In this document: piece by piece, positions 49,401 through 62,800 of the stretch
Layout: the number at the start of each line of letters is the position of its first letter
Numbering within the stretch: the stretch's first letter is position 1
From: Xiphias gladius
Lineage: Eukaryota; Chordata; Actinopteri; Istiophoriformes; Xiphiidae
Assembly: GCF_016859285.1 (NCBI RefSeq)
Contig: NC_053420.1
Span: 26,785,545-26,849,544 of the forward strand
DNA: 64,000 nt
Reading direction: 5' to 3'
Position numbers and translations under genes: made by a program
Notes under the pieces: generated by a model
The model's database searches: none
The model's input: the letters and a program-made list of their open reading frames with translations, nothing else
Told to the model about the DNA's origin: nothing

Positions 49401-51179
49401 AGCGTAGATGTGAGTCACGCATGCGCAGGCGTAAACCGTGTATGACACGTTAAGGTCCGTCATCTTGGACAGCTACTTCCAGTTTCGACCGTATTTTGCA
49501 AGTCAGTAAATTATTGCATATTTTATATTATAAAGCAAAGTATAGTAGGTTTCAGTTGAATAAGCAGATGCTGGAGTCTAGCCAAATTTAAGGAACATTT
49601 TTTTAAACTGTATTGGATGATATAAAAGCATTGACCACCCTTTCACAGTCTGGAGTTTTGGAGTTTTTCATCTAATTTTTGAAGACAAAGAGGGCTTTAA
49701 ACGTAACACCCGATGTCACAATTACAACCTGACACACAAAACATAAAATCACTCTCATGACAATATTGTAACGCAAGTTAAATTGCTCTTCTTCATCTCT
49801 TATAGGTCTCTGTGTCTCTGGTGTCTGTCTTGACGTGCAAATTGGCTGTGAGTATGTGTGTGTGTGTAAAATGGCGTGCGTGACACACATCTATGGTTGA
49901 CTCAGATCGTGTAGTGAAAAGGACACCTGCTTCCACAGGCTAGGTCTTAGGTAGTTAGCTCGCTAGCCCAATAACATTAGTGAATTTAGTGAACAAATGA
50001 TGACAGGCCCAAACCAGACAGACCCGTGGCCCATGATACTTGAATGCAGCCATGGCTAACAGGGGTGTTTTCTTCTCGGAGTACAGAACAAATTCCAGCT
50101 TACCTTTCCAATTTGTCTAGTTTATGGGAAAAAAAAAACCAAAAAAAAAACAACTACTCCATTTGACCTCCCTATAAGACCTTGTTTATAACGGTTTGCT
50201 CCTACTCCCTGCATGCGAGTGCATATCGCAATGCTACGTCAAGATGACCATCTGTATTCGACCCATCTGGTAGGAAGAAAGTTTAAGTGCGGAAAAGGTA
50301 GATGTTCCACCAAAAATGATCTTCTTTTTCCATAATTTCATTTTAATATTTTGTACTGGACAGCGCGTTGCTGTCTATCATATTTTATTATAGAAGTCTA
50401 CTTGAGTCAGCTCTAGCTTTCATTCCTTCATTCTGGCTCCGCTTCATCTTCCTCTCCCTCTCCCCCCGACTTCACTGGGCTGTGAAACCGCAGTTATTAG
50501 GAGCACCGATTAAATGGATGGCGCGTCCCACACAGTTTGGTCCTATTAATAATTAAGCAGGGCGAATATTACACAGTTCACATACTTAAAACATGGAGTT
50601 CAGTGAGTAGGTCAAGAATGATTACACACTGCAGGCTGACAGGCAATGAGAAACCATTTGTTCAGCTGTAATTAGCCTAAATGATAAAGTAATGCATCCC
50701 CATTAAGGGAGAGAAGACAGAGCATTCAGGAGGAGACGAAAACTGCTGATGAGCCACAACAACACGTGCAGCAGCGCAGATCAAGGGATAATTTGCGTGG
50801 GGACGACATGATCTCCTCAATGCTGGTTTTACTCTTGATGCTGAGAAACAACAACGATTCCTGATCTCAACAAGAAAATCAAATACAACCTACAGCAGTC
50901 ATGTTTAATGAATTTATCATCTAAGTGTGATGTCTAAATGGTGTCAGAAAGCGGCACGCAGGCCCTGAGGGCGAGCTGCGACAGATATCCGAGGCTGAGT
51001 TTCTGACCTCCAGGTGAAGCCACTTTACAAGGCTCTCAAGGCTCCAAGGTTCATCAATAATTTACTGCACTGCCGGTCAAGTTAACACTTTAAGTGTGCT
51101 CATTATGTACCTCTGAAGCATACACACACATTCAACATGCACGGCAGACACTCCGACACATTTGTTAGTTCACACACAA

Positions 51180-51183
<4 letters not shown>

Positions 51184-51212
<29 letters not shown>
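51184..51212. repeat. (AC)n microsatellite
   Basis: 29 bp of AC. Confidence 0.95.
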
Positions 51213-51214
<2 letters not shown>

Positions 51215-52875
51215 GATAGTGGGGTTGCAGTCATAAAAATGATCCTCATTATCTTGTATCATCTTGACAAGCTGGAGATAATAACAAAGAGGGCAATAGC
51301 TCTCGCAATGTGGTCCATTCTCAGCGAAGGGGATTTAATGTCAAATATTCCAAGATGCACTGGATTGTCTGAAATGAGCGTTTCTTTTTTTTTTTTCTTT
51401 AGCTCTTGGCACAAAATGGGAAGAAAATATGCAGCAGCTGTGAAAGAAAAAAAAATGTCCTCCCACAGACGGGCTGAAAAAAAGAGGTAAAGTTCTTCAA
51501 CAGAGATTTACTGTTCCACTTTATGAGCACTGAGGCTGCTGCTCAATAAATCCTTTATCATTGTGCTTTTATTGGGAGATTTGATCTCAGCAGACAGATG
51601 GGGGGCAGCGTTAAAAATCCGTCTTACTTCACCCCGGTTTTGTGTTGTTTGGGCAGAGAGGCACAGGAGTGTTTACGGAGCTAGTTATCTAGAAACCCGC
51701 ATTGATCATGTCGGTGTGCTGGCGCTCGCGGCTGAGAAACGCTCACTCATGTGGTGAGTAATCATGGCTGATCCTGGAGCTTCCCCACAGACCTGAGAGC
51801 TCCCACAGCTCGTGCCGGAGCTCCGGTGGGTTGTGGTGTGACACAGAGTCTGATTGAGACATCTTTATTATAATCACGTCAGCAGAAATGCAGCACAGAG
51901 CTTTTTAGTCAGATGTCTGGCCATAAATAGACATCTCAGAAAAAAGCAGTCATCACTGCCTGGCCACAATTACATAGCACTCTTCGCATAGAGAAATTCA
52001 TTCCCTCAGAGTGGAGGTCGATGTCATATTGATTGATAGGCACCAAATAAGTGGTTCTCTCCATTGTTTACCGCTGCAAAGGTTAAATAAGGACCGCTGA
52101 GGCTTCTGCTTCACAGTATGCTTTTTATAGGAGCTGGCTTCCGCTCTCGTGAGCCTGATAACAGTGTTCAGAACATCGAGTTCAGTATAAAGAGAATTCT
52201 TGGAAATATTATTCCAGGGCTGTTTGTACACTTTAAGTTGACTGTCTCTTTTGATGGAATGTCAAATAGCAGTTTTGTTTATCTTCTGACACAGCCTCGC
52301 TGGTATTCTAATACTGAATGACAAGTCTGTCCCGTTGAACAAAATAGGAATTCGTCTTTGGGACCTTTTTTAGACATTCTTGAGCAGAGGCTGATTACTT
52401 CAGATCACAACTGGTCCACGCTTACTTTCAGGGTGTGAACTTTGATAGCGGATCTCTATTGATGGTGTGGACTGCAAAAGCTCAGAACCAAAGTAACGGA
52501 CGGATTTCTGAGGTTCAAGCACACAGGATGCGACCCCGTTCAAAGCCTGTCTAACAAGCTGTGGACTTCATTCAGTCATCATTTGAAGAGAAGCAATGTC
52601 TAACTCGCACCGGGAGCATTTTTCAGTACAAAACCAGCAGATAGTTTGAGCCACTTTGACAGCATTGTCATCTACAACTATACATTTTGTGTGTTGCTCC
52701 AGCTGGTGAAGAACCTGGTTAGTTGGTGCTGGCTGCTCAAATATAAACCAAAAGAAATCAATTCTAACAGCAGCACAAACAGAACAGTAGCCAGCAAGTG
52801 TTATTGTTACGTAACGCTATTTATGTGGTGTATATATTCTATGACTGTGAGGCAGGTACAACTCTGACACACACA

Positions 52876-52878
<3 letters not shown>

Positions 52879-52915
<37 letters not shown>
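52879..52915. repeat. (AC)n microsatellite
   Basis: 37 bp of AC with a shorter interrupted AC stretch on its left. Confidence 0.95.
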
Positions 52916-52920
<5 letters not shown>

Positions 52921-55900
52921 AGTGTTAACATGCTTGAATATCAGGCACAGCAGCAGTGATACTTGCCAATCAGACTGGCAACACCCAAAACACCCAATCA
53001 AGAGTCGGCCGCACCCATAGAAGCATAACAGTGTTGTCCACTCAACTGTGTCATTATGCACGTTTCACTGTTTTTGTTATTTGAAACTTGTGAGGACTAT
53101 GGCCACACGGTCCCGTTAAGATAAACTTCATTTGATCCGGGGAGAAATTATCATGACCAGCGTGTAAGCTCCTTGTAGGACATGACTGATGTTGTGAGTG
53201 GAGGATCAGCAGAAAACAACAAGACACTAACTGCTTTGGCAGCCGACCTCACCACCACTGGTGGGCCCTTCCTAACTGATAAGAAGGGAGGGGACTGCAG
53301 AAGTGCAAGATGCCTTTCTGACGGAGACCCTTTTCGTTCACCTCAGGAAAAAGTACCCAGCTGTCGAGTCACCAGTCTGGAGGGTTTTAGAAGCTGGTGG
53401 GAGCAAACAGGGCAGCAGGGCAGAGTCTAGCAAAGTCTTGGGATGACAACATGTTGAGCTGCTTTAAAAAAGTGCTTGAGGAATGGGGGTCAGTGCTGGC
53501 CTTTCACAAGGGCACCCCCTGCAGTGTTGAATGGGCTGATTTTGATTGGCTAAGCATGATAACAGAGCCATAGTAATCTACCCTCAGAACCCTAGTAGAG
53601 CGTGTGGGATAAAACATCATTTTTACAATCACTCGTTTTCAAGCTTTCTGTAACTTCCATTTATAAATGTCACATCTTGCCACTTTGCCAGCAAACCCAG
53701 ACTGTATGAAGTGATACAGTCTAAAGCTCAGAAATAAGTGAGTAAGTGGACCCTTGAGTTGAGATTGTTTTGTCAGCTGCTGTTTCCAGGGTAAAAAAAA
53801 ATTAAAAACACAAATGCGACCCTGCAAAACATGATTTTTGCCATTTTCTAAAAGATCAGTTTGATTGTGAACGGTCATGTTAACACAGGGGTTCAGTGAT
53901 TAAAAACTGGATGAAATGACTCACTTGAATTTGCCTCTTGATGACTACGGTTCAAAGGGAAAAATAAACACCAGTGAGCTGACGTTGGTGATGAGGATTC
54001 ACAGCCATTTAAACCATCTATCTTGACCAGTACTTCCGGATCACGGCAAAGATACAGGCACGACTGTAAACATCACAGAGCTTTGTGGTTTAAGAGGAAA
54101 TATGGCTCACTTCACAATCCTGTTTCACACATTGCCAGTGTTCAGCATCAAGCCTATTGATTTCCTTTTCATGTAAAAGTGTTGGTTTCTTATCTGCAGA
54201 TGTTCAGCCCTTCCTCATGCTCTGGTCATGGTACGGCGGTTTGGGCTGGCAAAGGTTTCAACTCGAGCAGAAGACGCCCATCTGGTTGGACCTTGACCTG
54301 AATGAAAACGATCCTGGAGTAAGTTTATATCTGCAGCTCTCTTTGAGTCGAGGCAGAGAAAGAAAGGAAGTGGGGTTCCAGTTTGCTGTTTGATGAACAA
54401 GAGCCACCAAAACTAAGGCCTAAATTTCACCCTCCTCCTCATGAGTCTTTCATAGCTTTCTAAAGAATACACTAAAGGATTACTGATATCCTGTCTGCTC
54501 TGTTTGGATAGACCCTCACAATATTGAGGAAGGACTTTGAAAGACCTTGTGAAAAAACACCATAATATCACCTCCAAAGCAAATGCCCTTGTTCCAATTT
54601 TTACTCCATCACATTAAATGGCAATTTTGTTTTGAGTTGAAAACCACCTTATGTATTAGGTTTTTGCCCTTGCTACTTGGGTAGTGACCTGAAAGCAATT
54701 TTCTTTTTATGATATACTTCAAGGGGGAGATTCTCTGTGCTCCCTCTTTGGGGGGCCTTGGAGCAGGTACAGGTTAAGTGTCACGGCTTAAGGATACCTG
54801 GGGATATACAGCCAGAGGCGGAAAGAATACCAAAACATCCTGCTGGGCCGAAGAGCTGCTACTTTGATGATATTTTAGTCATGTAAATGAACTTTCATGG
54901 AATTATAAAAGTTGAGTAAAAGCAATAAGTAACTCACCAATGTACTGAAAGAAAAAAATACTGGATTACAGTCCGACATTTCTACACAAGCTTTACATTG
55001 AAACGAAAAAAGGACACAACTGTACATAATAGAGTGCATAAACAGTAAAACTAGTATTCCGTGGCATCATTCAGTGGCAGTGATTCTGTACACTTTTCCC
55101 CAGTTTCATAGGTGATCTTACAAATATGTGGCCTGACCATCCTAACACAGCCCCAAAACATTGGACCTTCTCTTTCTCATTATACTTTCCCTTTCTGGTA
55201 AATGTCTATATCTGTCAAACTCCATGCCACAAGTTTGTATGGCAGGATGTTTAGTTTGTGCCCATGACCAAAACGTATACTGTGACGGTCAAGATGTAAA
55301 AATGTATTGCAAAAATGATATATCAACCATTTGACTTATTTTAAAATATTCATTTATGACATTTAACAGGACATTAGTGGACTGCTAACCAACCTCTGGA
55401 GGGAGGCATGATTGAAAGCTGTTGTCAGTATGAGGGCTCCCTCATGTCATGTGTCGCTGCACTATGGCGGCTTCGTCTCCCACAAACACACACTCCCCCT
55501 GGGACACTTCAATCAATAGTCTGCCATCTCAGATGCACACACACTTCCTGTTTGTGAAGGAGCGGATGATCTGAACTTGCCTGTGTCTGTAAATACATGT
55601 GTATATGTGGATGAATCGGATCGATGAAAGACACAGGGCAGCCAGAAAAAAGATAATTTTAACAATTTTATTTGTGAAAAACTACAAGCAAAATTCATAA
55701 ATAGACATTTCTATTTGAAGCAGAGGAAAATGATCAGGTTAGCCTATAAGCGCAAAGTCGTGCACATGCCAGAAACATGTATTATTTTAACAATATAAGC
55801 TAGACAAGGAGCCGTGATCTGCTGAAAATGCTGCGTACATTTCCACACCAGGAACATAATGTGACCATTTCACAAGGGGAAACAATGACACATCAGCTAT

Positions 55901-56297
55901 AAGTTAAAAAAAAAAAAAAAAAAAAGGAAAATTAAAACTGGATTAAACAAAAAATGGATTATTGTACTGTCCCTACTTTTTTTTCCATTTTTTTTTTTAA
56001 AACTGAGCAATAACTTTAAAAGCATTGTACAAGACATTGTTATAGGAAGAAATGAGTTTGTATAATACACTTAATTGGAAATTCACGGTTAAGGTTATAC
56101 AGTCAGTAAAACAAGCATTCTATATTTGGGTCTCTGACAAACAAAGCTAAAAAATGTAACCATCTTTACACAGTAAATTAAGGTTACTGGTCGCACACAA
56201 GAACAGAACTGCTTGCGCGGAAAGGAAACAGGAAACAAAAGACTTCAGCTCCAATGCCATTATTCATAGTGTTTGCTTTTGCACCTTTTTAAAATTC

Positions 56298-56305
56298 TAT
56301 TTACA
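56298..56305 (-). promoter_or_regulatory. Pumilio response element in the rybp 3' UTR
   Basis: TGTAAATA on the mRNA strand, matching the PUM consensus UGUANAUA. Use in vivo is inferred. Confidence 0.35.
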
Positions 56306-58058
56306 AGCAATAATTCATATACTTAGCAAATGGCCATTTGTCAATAATTTAACAATGAATCCTTTCTGTTGGAGTACTCAGTCAAGTGAATGTGGTTGCA
56401 GATAAGGCAGGTGAAAAGATGGCTTTTTAGGCCCATTTTTAATAGATTGCATTACAAAGCAGGGTTTTATTCTCATTAAAAATTGGACAAAACATTTTCC
56501 CCTCTGACCCAGCAGTCCCACTTTTTAGTTCTATTCACATTGCTTTTCCTCACTTTGAACACTGATTCCCTATCTGTATGCAATAAAGTACATAATTACA
56601 TATTAACCATAGCTTAAGAGCAGAAAAAAGTTATGAACACATATCTCCTGGACTTGAAACATTGCTTACGACACACGTGATTATCATCCCTACGTGTGAA
56701 CCCGCAGGGCTTTTAGTCAACACGGATCAAACCTTGCCCCCCAGATCCTAGTAGGAGTTTTCTGGGACGTGTTAACCTCACCTAACCTGGATTTAGTTGC
56801 TCTGGGAGGCTCAAATGATGAGTTGGGGCCTCTGTTAGGGCAGCTACATGTACAGTGGGGGTCCAGCAGAGTGAAGAGGGGATTTACTAAGGCCAAATGT
56901 CTTCAACCCAGCAGACCCAGAGCTCTTCTCAGCTACCCACCCACCCCCAGTCTGCTTCTCATCACCTGCACAGCGAGGCAACATCCACCACTGAGTAGAG
57001 CCGCTAGTTTTCTTCAACTCGGCTCACAGTACTTAACAGTTCTCTGCCCCGATTTATCCGTGCACAGAGACAAGTGGACAATAAGAACACCATTTACATG
57101 GATTATATTAGTCTTTATTTAAACTGTTATTCATCTCACACATTAGATAATTGCATTTCAAATTGTTATTCATCTGTCTATGTATCATGTCATTATGAAA
57201 TTCCTTTGGTCCTTCAATAAATAAAACTAAGATATCATATACACATTTATTCTTTATACAATTTCATACAGTTAAAAGGAAATTATGTTGGTCTAGTATC
57301 AGCTAAGGTGAAAGTGAATTAAAACCCTTAAATAAGCCTTGCTGTTCTAAAAATTGAAAGAGCAATTGTGTATTATTAACTACTGCAATATTTTTTTGCC
57401 TTCAATGACAGGAGTCTTAAATTAATAAAATAAAATCAAGTCAATTGTACTGTAAATCTTTGTATGTTGTTCATGTCTTTGCACTTGTTTTCTGGGATAT
57501 CAGGTTGAGAGAATGAAGATTCAAAGTTGTCTTCAGGACCACAACAAAAGAAAAACGAACTCAATTCACAACAGCTTGACACAACAGGTCAATTTTACAG
57601 TTCGACATGGTTTTACCAAGTGGAACTGCTTGTAACTGTCCTTCAGTCACAACAGAAAAAACTCTGGCTCAAGAGACGAGAGGACAGCTCTACCTTCAGC
57701 CAGCAAACTCAATATTTAAGTATGGAATGCAGAAAATATCAAGAGCTTTTAGTGTTTTACACAACAGCCTACACTGTACAGTTAAGGACATAAGATACTG
57801 TATAAGAGATCTGCTATAGCATACTAAATCATAGACAATCTAGTTGAAAAAGTCAGGTGTCTGAATTTCAGGTGATCTTCTGATGCACAATGACCTGTAC
57901 AGAACAAGCAGATGGACCTAATGGAGGTCCAGACAGTGTTCAGAGTGAGACAGTGTTGTTGAGAAAAGTGAATGAGAATTTGATTCATCAGCACTTTGTC
58001 ACATTGAGTGAATGGGCAATCCCAGATCTGCAAAACCGCTTCACAGTGTATCTAGCAC

Positions 58059-58060
<2 letters not shown>

Positions 58061-58123
<63 letters not shown>
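58061..58123. repeat. (GT)n microsatellite inside the rybp 3' UTR
   Basis: 63 bp of uninterrupted GT on the + strand, (CA)n in the mRNA. Confidence 0.96.
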
Positions 58124-58125
<2 letters not shown>

Positions 58126-58733
58126 ATGTTTGTGTGTGTCTGTCTGTGACTCGAGTCTTGTCCTATCATTTTCAAACTGTAATAAAAACACTGAAGGAAC
58201 GATCGATCGGCAGAGCTACACAGCAAAGCTTCAACATAAAAAGGAGAATATCAAAGTATACAGGTGCAACAGGTAATAAATAAGGGTAATAATAGTTTAA
58301 AGTTATTAAAATGATGGTGGTTATTGTGCCCAGCGAAGAATTCTTCTTTACAAAAACAAAAACAAAAAAATTGTCGACTTGGCCTCACATCCACATACAA
58401 ATATAAAACAATACATACAAGTGTCTGGATGCTACCGCAGGGGGGTTTGGGATGGGGGCGTTATTCTTTGTAGCCCAGCTCTCCTCGCCTGTGCCACGGG
58501 TGTAACCACGAGGGAAGTTCTCCAAGCAGGACGTTTGTTTCCCCGACAGGCGCACCGCACTGTTCCTCTCAGCCAGCCAGATCCTCTCAGCATCCAGGGG
58601 TGGTCATGGAATGGAGGCAGGGCAGCGATGGGAAAGGTGAAATCTCTCCCCCTATGGGAACCATAGTGTCCAGAAACGTGGGGGAAAATGGGGAGTGGCG
58701 CTGAGTGAGGACAAGGGGGAAAGGGGCAGGACC

Positions 58734-58983
58734 TCAGAACGACTCGTCGTGCCCCACAGAGAGATCCCCTTTAGGTGTGGAGGCGCGTGACGAGCCCTTG
58801 TCCATGCTCTCGGAGCCAGAGCTCTGGTGCTGCTGTTCGGACCCCGCGCTGGACGTGATGGTGGACGAGGACGTGGAGGAGGAGCGGGTCTTCTCCTTAA
58901 AGTCTGTTATAATAACCGTCACGTTCCCTACGGTGATAGCCAACTGCTGGGCAGTGCTCCGATCAATGTTCTTCAGTTTGGGT
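58734..58983 (-). CDS. rybp: rybp last coding exon (RING1B/CBX-binding C-terminus)
   Basis: 250 nt: one base completing an Arg codon, 82 codons and TGA. The acceptor is CCCCTTAG at 58991-58984. The peptide begins [20 protein letters not shown] and continues [16 protein letters not shown], the beta-hairpin region by which RYBP binds RING1B and CBX proteins. It then has the Ser-rich tail with SSAGSEQQ, the STPKGD motif and the end DESF. STPKGD and DESF separate RYBP from its paralogue YAF2. RYBP is a subunit of non-canonical PRC1 that promotes H2A mono-ubiquitination in the nucleus. Confidence 0.96.
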
Positions 58984-59312
58984 CTAAGGGGCAGAGACAG
59001 AGAAAAAAAAAAACCTCAATAGCCGGAAATGCCAACCACAGTAATGTGTCTCAGCAACAACAGGGTGAGGCTGCCAGCACTGTGGGGGCGGTTACACTAA
59101 ATTTCTCAATTCATCGGGTGACACATGAACAGTCAGAACAAGTGTATATAAAGTGAGAGTGGGTGTTTAGTGTAAAAGATCATTTGTGAATCATTTGAGG
59201 TTTCCCCACTAGCCTGGTGCCGCATGAGATTCTCTAAAAGGAGGTAGTAGTCATAGTTGTGAAACCATGTGTTCTGCCACAGACATGAAGAGTAGGAGAG
59301 GGTGCTACACAC

Positions 59313-59411
59313 CTGGAAATGTGAGAGTTCTTGTTGGTCTTGGTTGCTGATTTGCCAGACTGTATGCTGTGTTTGTCACTGGGTGGGCTCTGATGGTTGT
59401 CTGATTTGGGT
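59313..59411 (-). CDS. rybp: rybp internal coding exon (linker)
   Basis: 99 nt between acceptor TTCTTCCAG and donor GTGTGT, phase 2 at both ends. It encodes PKSDNHQSPPSDKHSIQSGK then SATKTNKNSHIS, corresponding to the human stretch PKSDILKDPPSEANSIQSAN. In the human gene, as I remember it, this is continuous with the last exon. Here a 329-bp intron (58984-59312) separates them. Confidence 0.9.
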
Positions 59412-59500
59412 CTGGAAGAAAACAGATACACACCAGTGAGGATAATACCGACACAGGTGACGCCAAAAGACACAAGTGAAGACCCGACATTTACACTGAC

Positions 59501-59806
59501 CTGGTCTTTTTGCTGCTGGGCTTCTTCGTAACGGCTGGGCTAATTTCCTTCTCTCTGTCGGGTTTGTCTTTGATCGGCTGTTCCTTGTCGCTCTTGTCCT
59601 TCTCAGGGGTATCTCCCTCTGGCCTCACTCTCTCTGGACGCTCACCCTCTGGACGTGCCTCACCATTGGCGCGCTCTCCTTCTCCGTCCGGGCGCTCCTT
59701 GTCTGTGCGCTCACTCCTCTCCCTCCGTTCCTTCTTGGGCGGGGGAGGCATCGGGTACTGCTGAGCCACCTGCTGGGCAACCAGCTGGGAGTTGATCCTG
59801 GGTTTC
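59501..59806 (-). CDS. rybp: rybp internal coding exon with expanded charged linker
   Basis: 306 nt between acceptor CCTCCACAG and donor GTCAGT, encoding 101 full codons. It starts [17 protein letters not shown], the conserved block after the zinc finger, then PPPPKKE. It ends EISPAVTKK...KKT as in other RYBPs. Between these lies a long Glu/Arg/Pro/Lys-rich segment (about residues 27-86 of the exon) with imperfect repeats [14 protein letters not shown] and [16 protein letters not shown]. The human exon, from memory, is about 58 codons, so this copy is some 43 residues longer. The frame is clean, arguing for a working gene. Confidence 0.93.
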
Positions 59807-62800
59807 CTGTGGAGGGGATCCAAGGCACAAACATGGATTAGCCTCATAGTGGAGCTGTGGTCTGAGTCTAGCCACGTACCAACACAGTTACACTACGGGT
59901 GACAACGAGAGGTGACTGAACCTAGAGGCCGGCAAAGGAAAAGGGCTGCTGCTCCCAGCTGCTGCGTAGGTAGGTTTACGCAGCCGCTTCCTGGTGGAGC
60001 AGCTCTGTTTTGAGGGCTAATCTCATTAGCTCACTGCTCTAATAAAATGAATGCACAGGATCACAAGGTGGGACATTTGCAGCACGTCACTTAGATCGTC
60101 TAATCTGATTACTGCAGGGTTGGCCCCATTTGTCACAGACTGAGACTCAGTTGAACATGGTGTAGCTGCTCCACTCACTGAGCTCACCGACAACCACAGA
60201 GCTACTCTATCCCCTTTTTGAGTCATTTTCAAACACATACACACAGAAACACAAACCATAACCTCTTTGAGTTTGATCATTCTTAGTCAGCAAAGACAAT
60301 AAAAGCAAGAAGAGTGCCACATGCAACCTTTAAAGAATCCCATGAACTTCCTAAAAGCAGGAGTTCACGTAAAACAAAATTTTTTCTGTGACGCATCACC
60401 AGTGAACTGCGACAAACATGTATGCAGCAAGAGCAGCATCTTGATCCATCAGCTCTGCAGATGAACACGGCCTGATGTGAGGCAAAATGCTAACCCAAAG
60501 TCCGACTGCTTGACCTAACACACACACCTGCAGCAAAATGGACACCAGCTGGCAGCAACTGGGGGGAGCAGAGGGCCTTGGGGGAGAGGAAAGGACGACT
60601 GCAGCCTTCCAGACACTCCGACTCAGCCGAGACCAAACTGTAGCCAGCAACATGGATAATCACAGGCCAGCGCTGGGCAAGCATGGTGAGAAGTAAACCA
60701 CAAGTACGCTCATACACACAAATACGCACTTGAAAAGCTTAGCGTGCAAACAAACAGCCTGGCATGGCTCGATGGCTGCTCAGGAGGCCTTTCAACAGGA
60801 ACACAACAAGTTATACTAGCTAGCCGTGTATACTCAACCCTTCCAAACCCAATTCTAGTTTTGGCAGGAAGAGTTTTTCTAATATCCCGCCAGTGGAGAA
60901 GAAGGCTCTTGATCCTGAGGACTGTTTTATGAGACCTGTGGTCAAGTAGGGAGGCTTCAAAGTTATAGAAACTGTCAGTCTATGCTTCAGGCCAGATAAA
61001 CAAGTGTTACGGCTGGAAAATGAAGCTGTCCACTGAAAACACATTTTTTTGGCTTTGCCATGAGAATGTGCTACTGTGAAACGAGTCTAAGAGCAAATAC
61101 ATGTGGCAAAAACAGACAAAGCTCAACACTGTGTCAGACTGATGATGCTGATTTCAGTGGCTTGCTGTGGAGAGCGGTTTTCAGAGAGCTGCTTAAGTGG
61201 TTGGCCTCATTGTTTCAATTTGGCAACATCATATGGTAGGTCCAGTTACTCTTGTTTCTCCACTTCCATCCTCTCAAGTCTTGCAGAATTTACTCTCCAC
61301 GCCCTGGTTTCTTTATCTTTACGTAGCTTAACATGTTTAAACTAACATTTTGTCAATCTTTCTTCTATTTCTCAGTCCTATATTTTGTCTACTGCTCCAT
61401 CAAACTCATTTAGTATCCTCCTGTTGCCTATTACAGACAGAGAGGCCGTCCTTGAGGAGGGGGTGGGGTTGTACACCGGATCACGCGATCAGAAGGCAAT
61501 CAATCGGGGCATAATAGAGCATCATGTCGTAACTACATTCCAATCAATACACCAGCTGTGGAGAATCCTGATGAGCCCTGTGCTGTTGATCCAGTAACCA
61601 TTAGCTGCTGTGCTTCTCTGGAGCCTGGGGCTCTTTCTACCTGCTGCCCTTGTGAGAGTCACCCTCTGGGGCATTTAAGAAAGTGATAATTAAGTAGGGC
61701 TGTCAACAGAAGAAAATCCTGGTCGACTGAAATCGTACCTACTCTTCAACCAACTGATTGGTCCCAGGGAGAAAGAAAAATCTGTATGTTATCTCTAGGT
61801 TAACTAAATCGACCACAGTTCCCTGAGTGCACTCTCCCTCATAGCCGTATTAGCCTAAATGAGTTATAAATAAAGCTAAAAATATATATATATATATATA
61901 CGTTATTTGCAGCATACTATACTGAAATATGCCAATTCTGAAGTGTTCAAACCCAAAGCCTCAAAGTTTACAAAGTTTACACTGAACTTTTTGACAGCCA
62001 CGCCAACAACTTCTTTGACCTGGTGTAAATTATTTTGGAGCCAACTCTGAGTAAACGCTCGTAAACATTAAATAAGTTAGACCTAGCAGTCTCCTTTAGG
62101 TTGGATGAGTAAGACGAGCTGGACGAACCCCGCCTCACAGGCACTCTGTCCTGTACTGGACCAGTACAGGACAGGACCAGTACTGACACATCACCACTTT
62201 GTCAAAGCGGGCTCATACTGTATATGACTAATTTTATAAATTTACATTGAGCAAATAATACATGTCATTACGCCATGTTGAACTAGCTGTGACATTTTTA
62301 AAAAATGTCAGATGAAAATAATATAAATTCCTCCTGAGCCTTGGTTTTCCCTGTCCTGCCCCTATTCCGATGACAATCAGATGCAGTCCACCCCATGGAA
62401 ATCCAGTATGCCGTTGGGGTACAATAGGAATCCTGATCCAGTGTCAGCATCTGGTGGTAAATTGTCAACATACCACTGAGACAGTGTGACAAAGAATTCA
62501 AGTTTTGGGTAGGCAGTTTGAGCTACATGAGAAAATGGCAGTGATCAAAGCTACAATAATGACATGCTCACCCACATACACCCATCATGAAAAAATATTT
62601 CTGTCAAACCCACAGTCATGAGTAAACAGATTTTGAACACAGATAGTGTTCAACATGACAAGAAATTATTTTGTTAGGCAGTAAGAGCTGTTAGCCAAGG
62701 AGGTGCTGAATAAGTGATTGACCGTTTGATAAGATCCCAGCCTCCTCTGCCTGTAGTTCAGCTGAGGCCCTGGTGGGAGCATGAGATTTGTGTCAGCAAC

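Larger units (their letters stand above)
49401..55640. other. Gene desert, right part
   Basis: No gene recognised. A (CA)n tract is at 51184-51212 and (AC)n at 52879-52915. 50560-50740 is non-repetitive with ctgtaattagcctaaatgat and could be conserved regulatory DNA. The + strand ORF at 54157-54393 follows a tttcttatctgcag acceptor-like sequence, but its product is not recognisable. Confidence 0.4.
55650..58733 (-). other. rybp: Probable 3' UTR of rybp
   Basis: About 3.1 kb of AT-rich sequence follows the rybp stop on the - strand, ending at an AATAAA (55672-55667). Vertebrate RYBP mRNAs have a similarly long 3' UTR, which supports this reading. It contains an A20 run on the + strand (55906-55925), a (GT)n tract (58061-58123) and a Pumilio-type TGTAAATA on the - strand (56305-56298). 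The extent is inferred from the signal and the family, not proven. Confidence 0.5.

Noticed and set aside
58734..59806. Assignment to yaf2 instead of rybp
   Set aside because: The tail with [14 protein letters not shown] and DESF matches RYBP; YAF2 differs there, and prok2/gpr27 linkage also fits RYBP.
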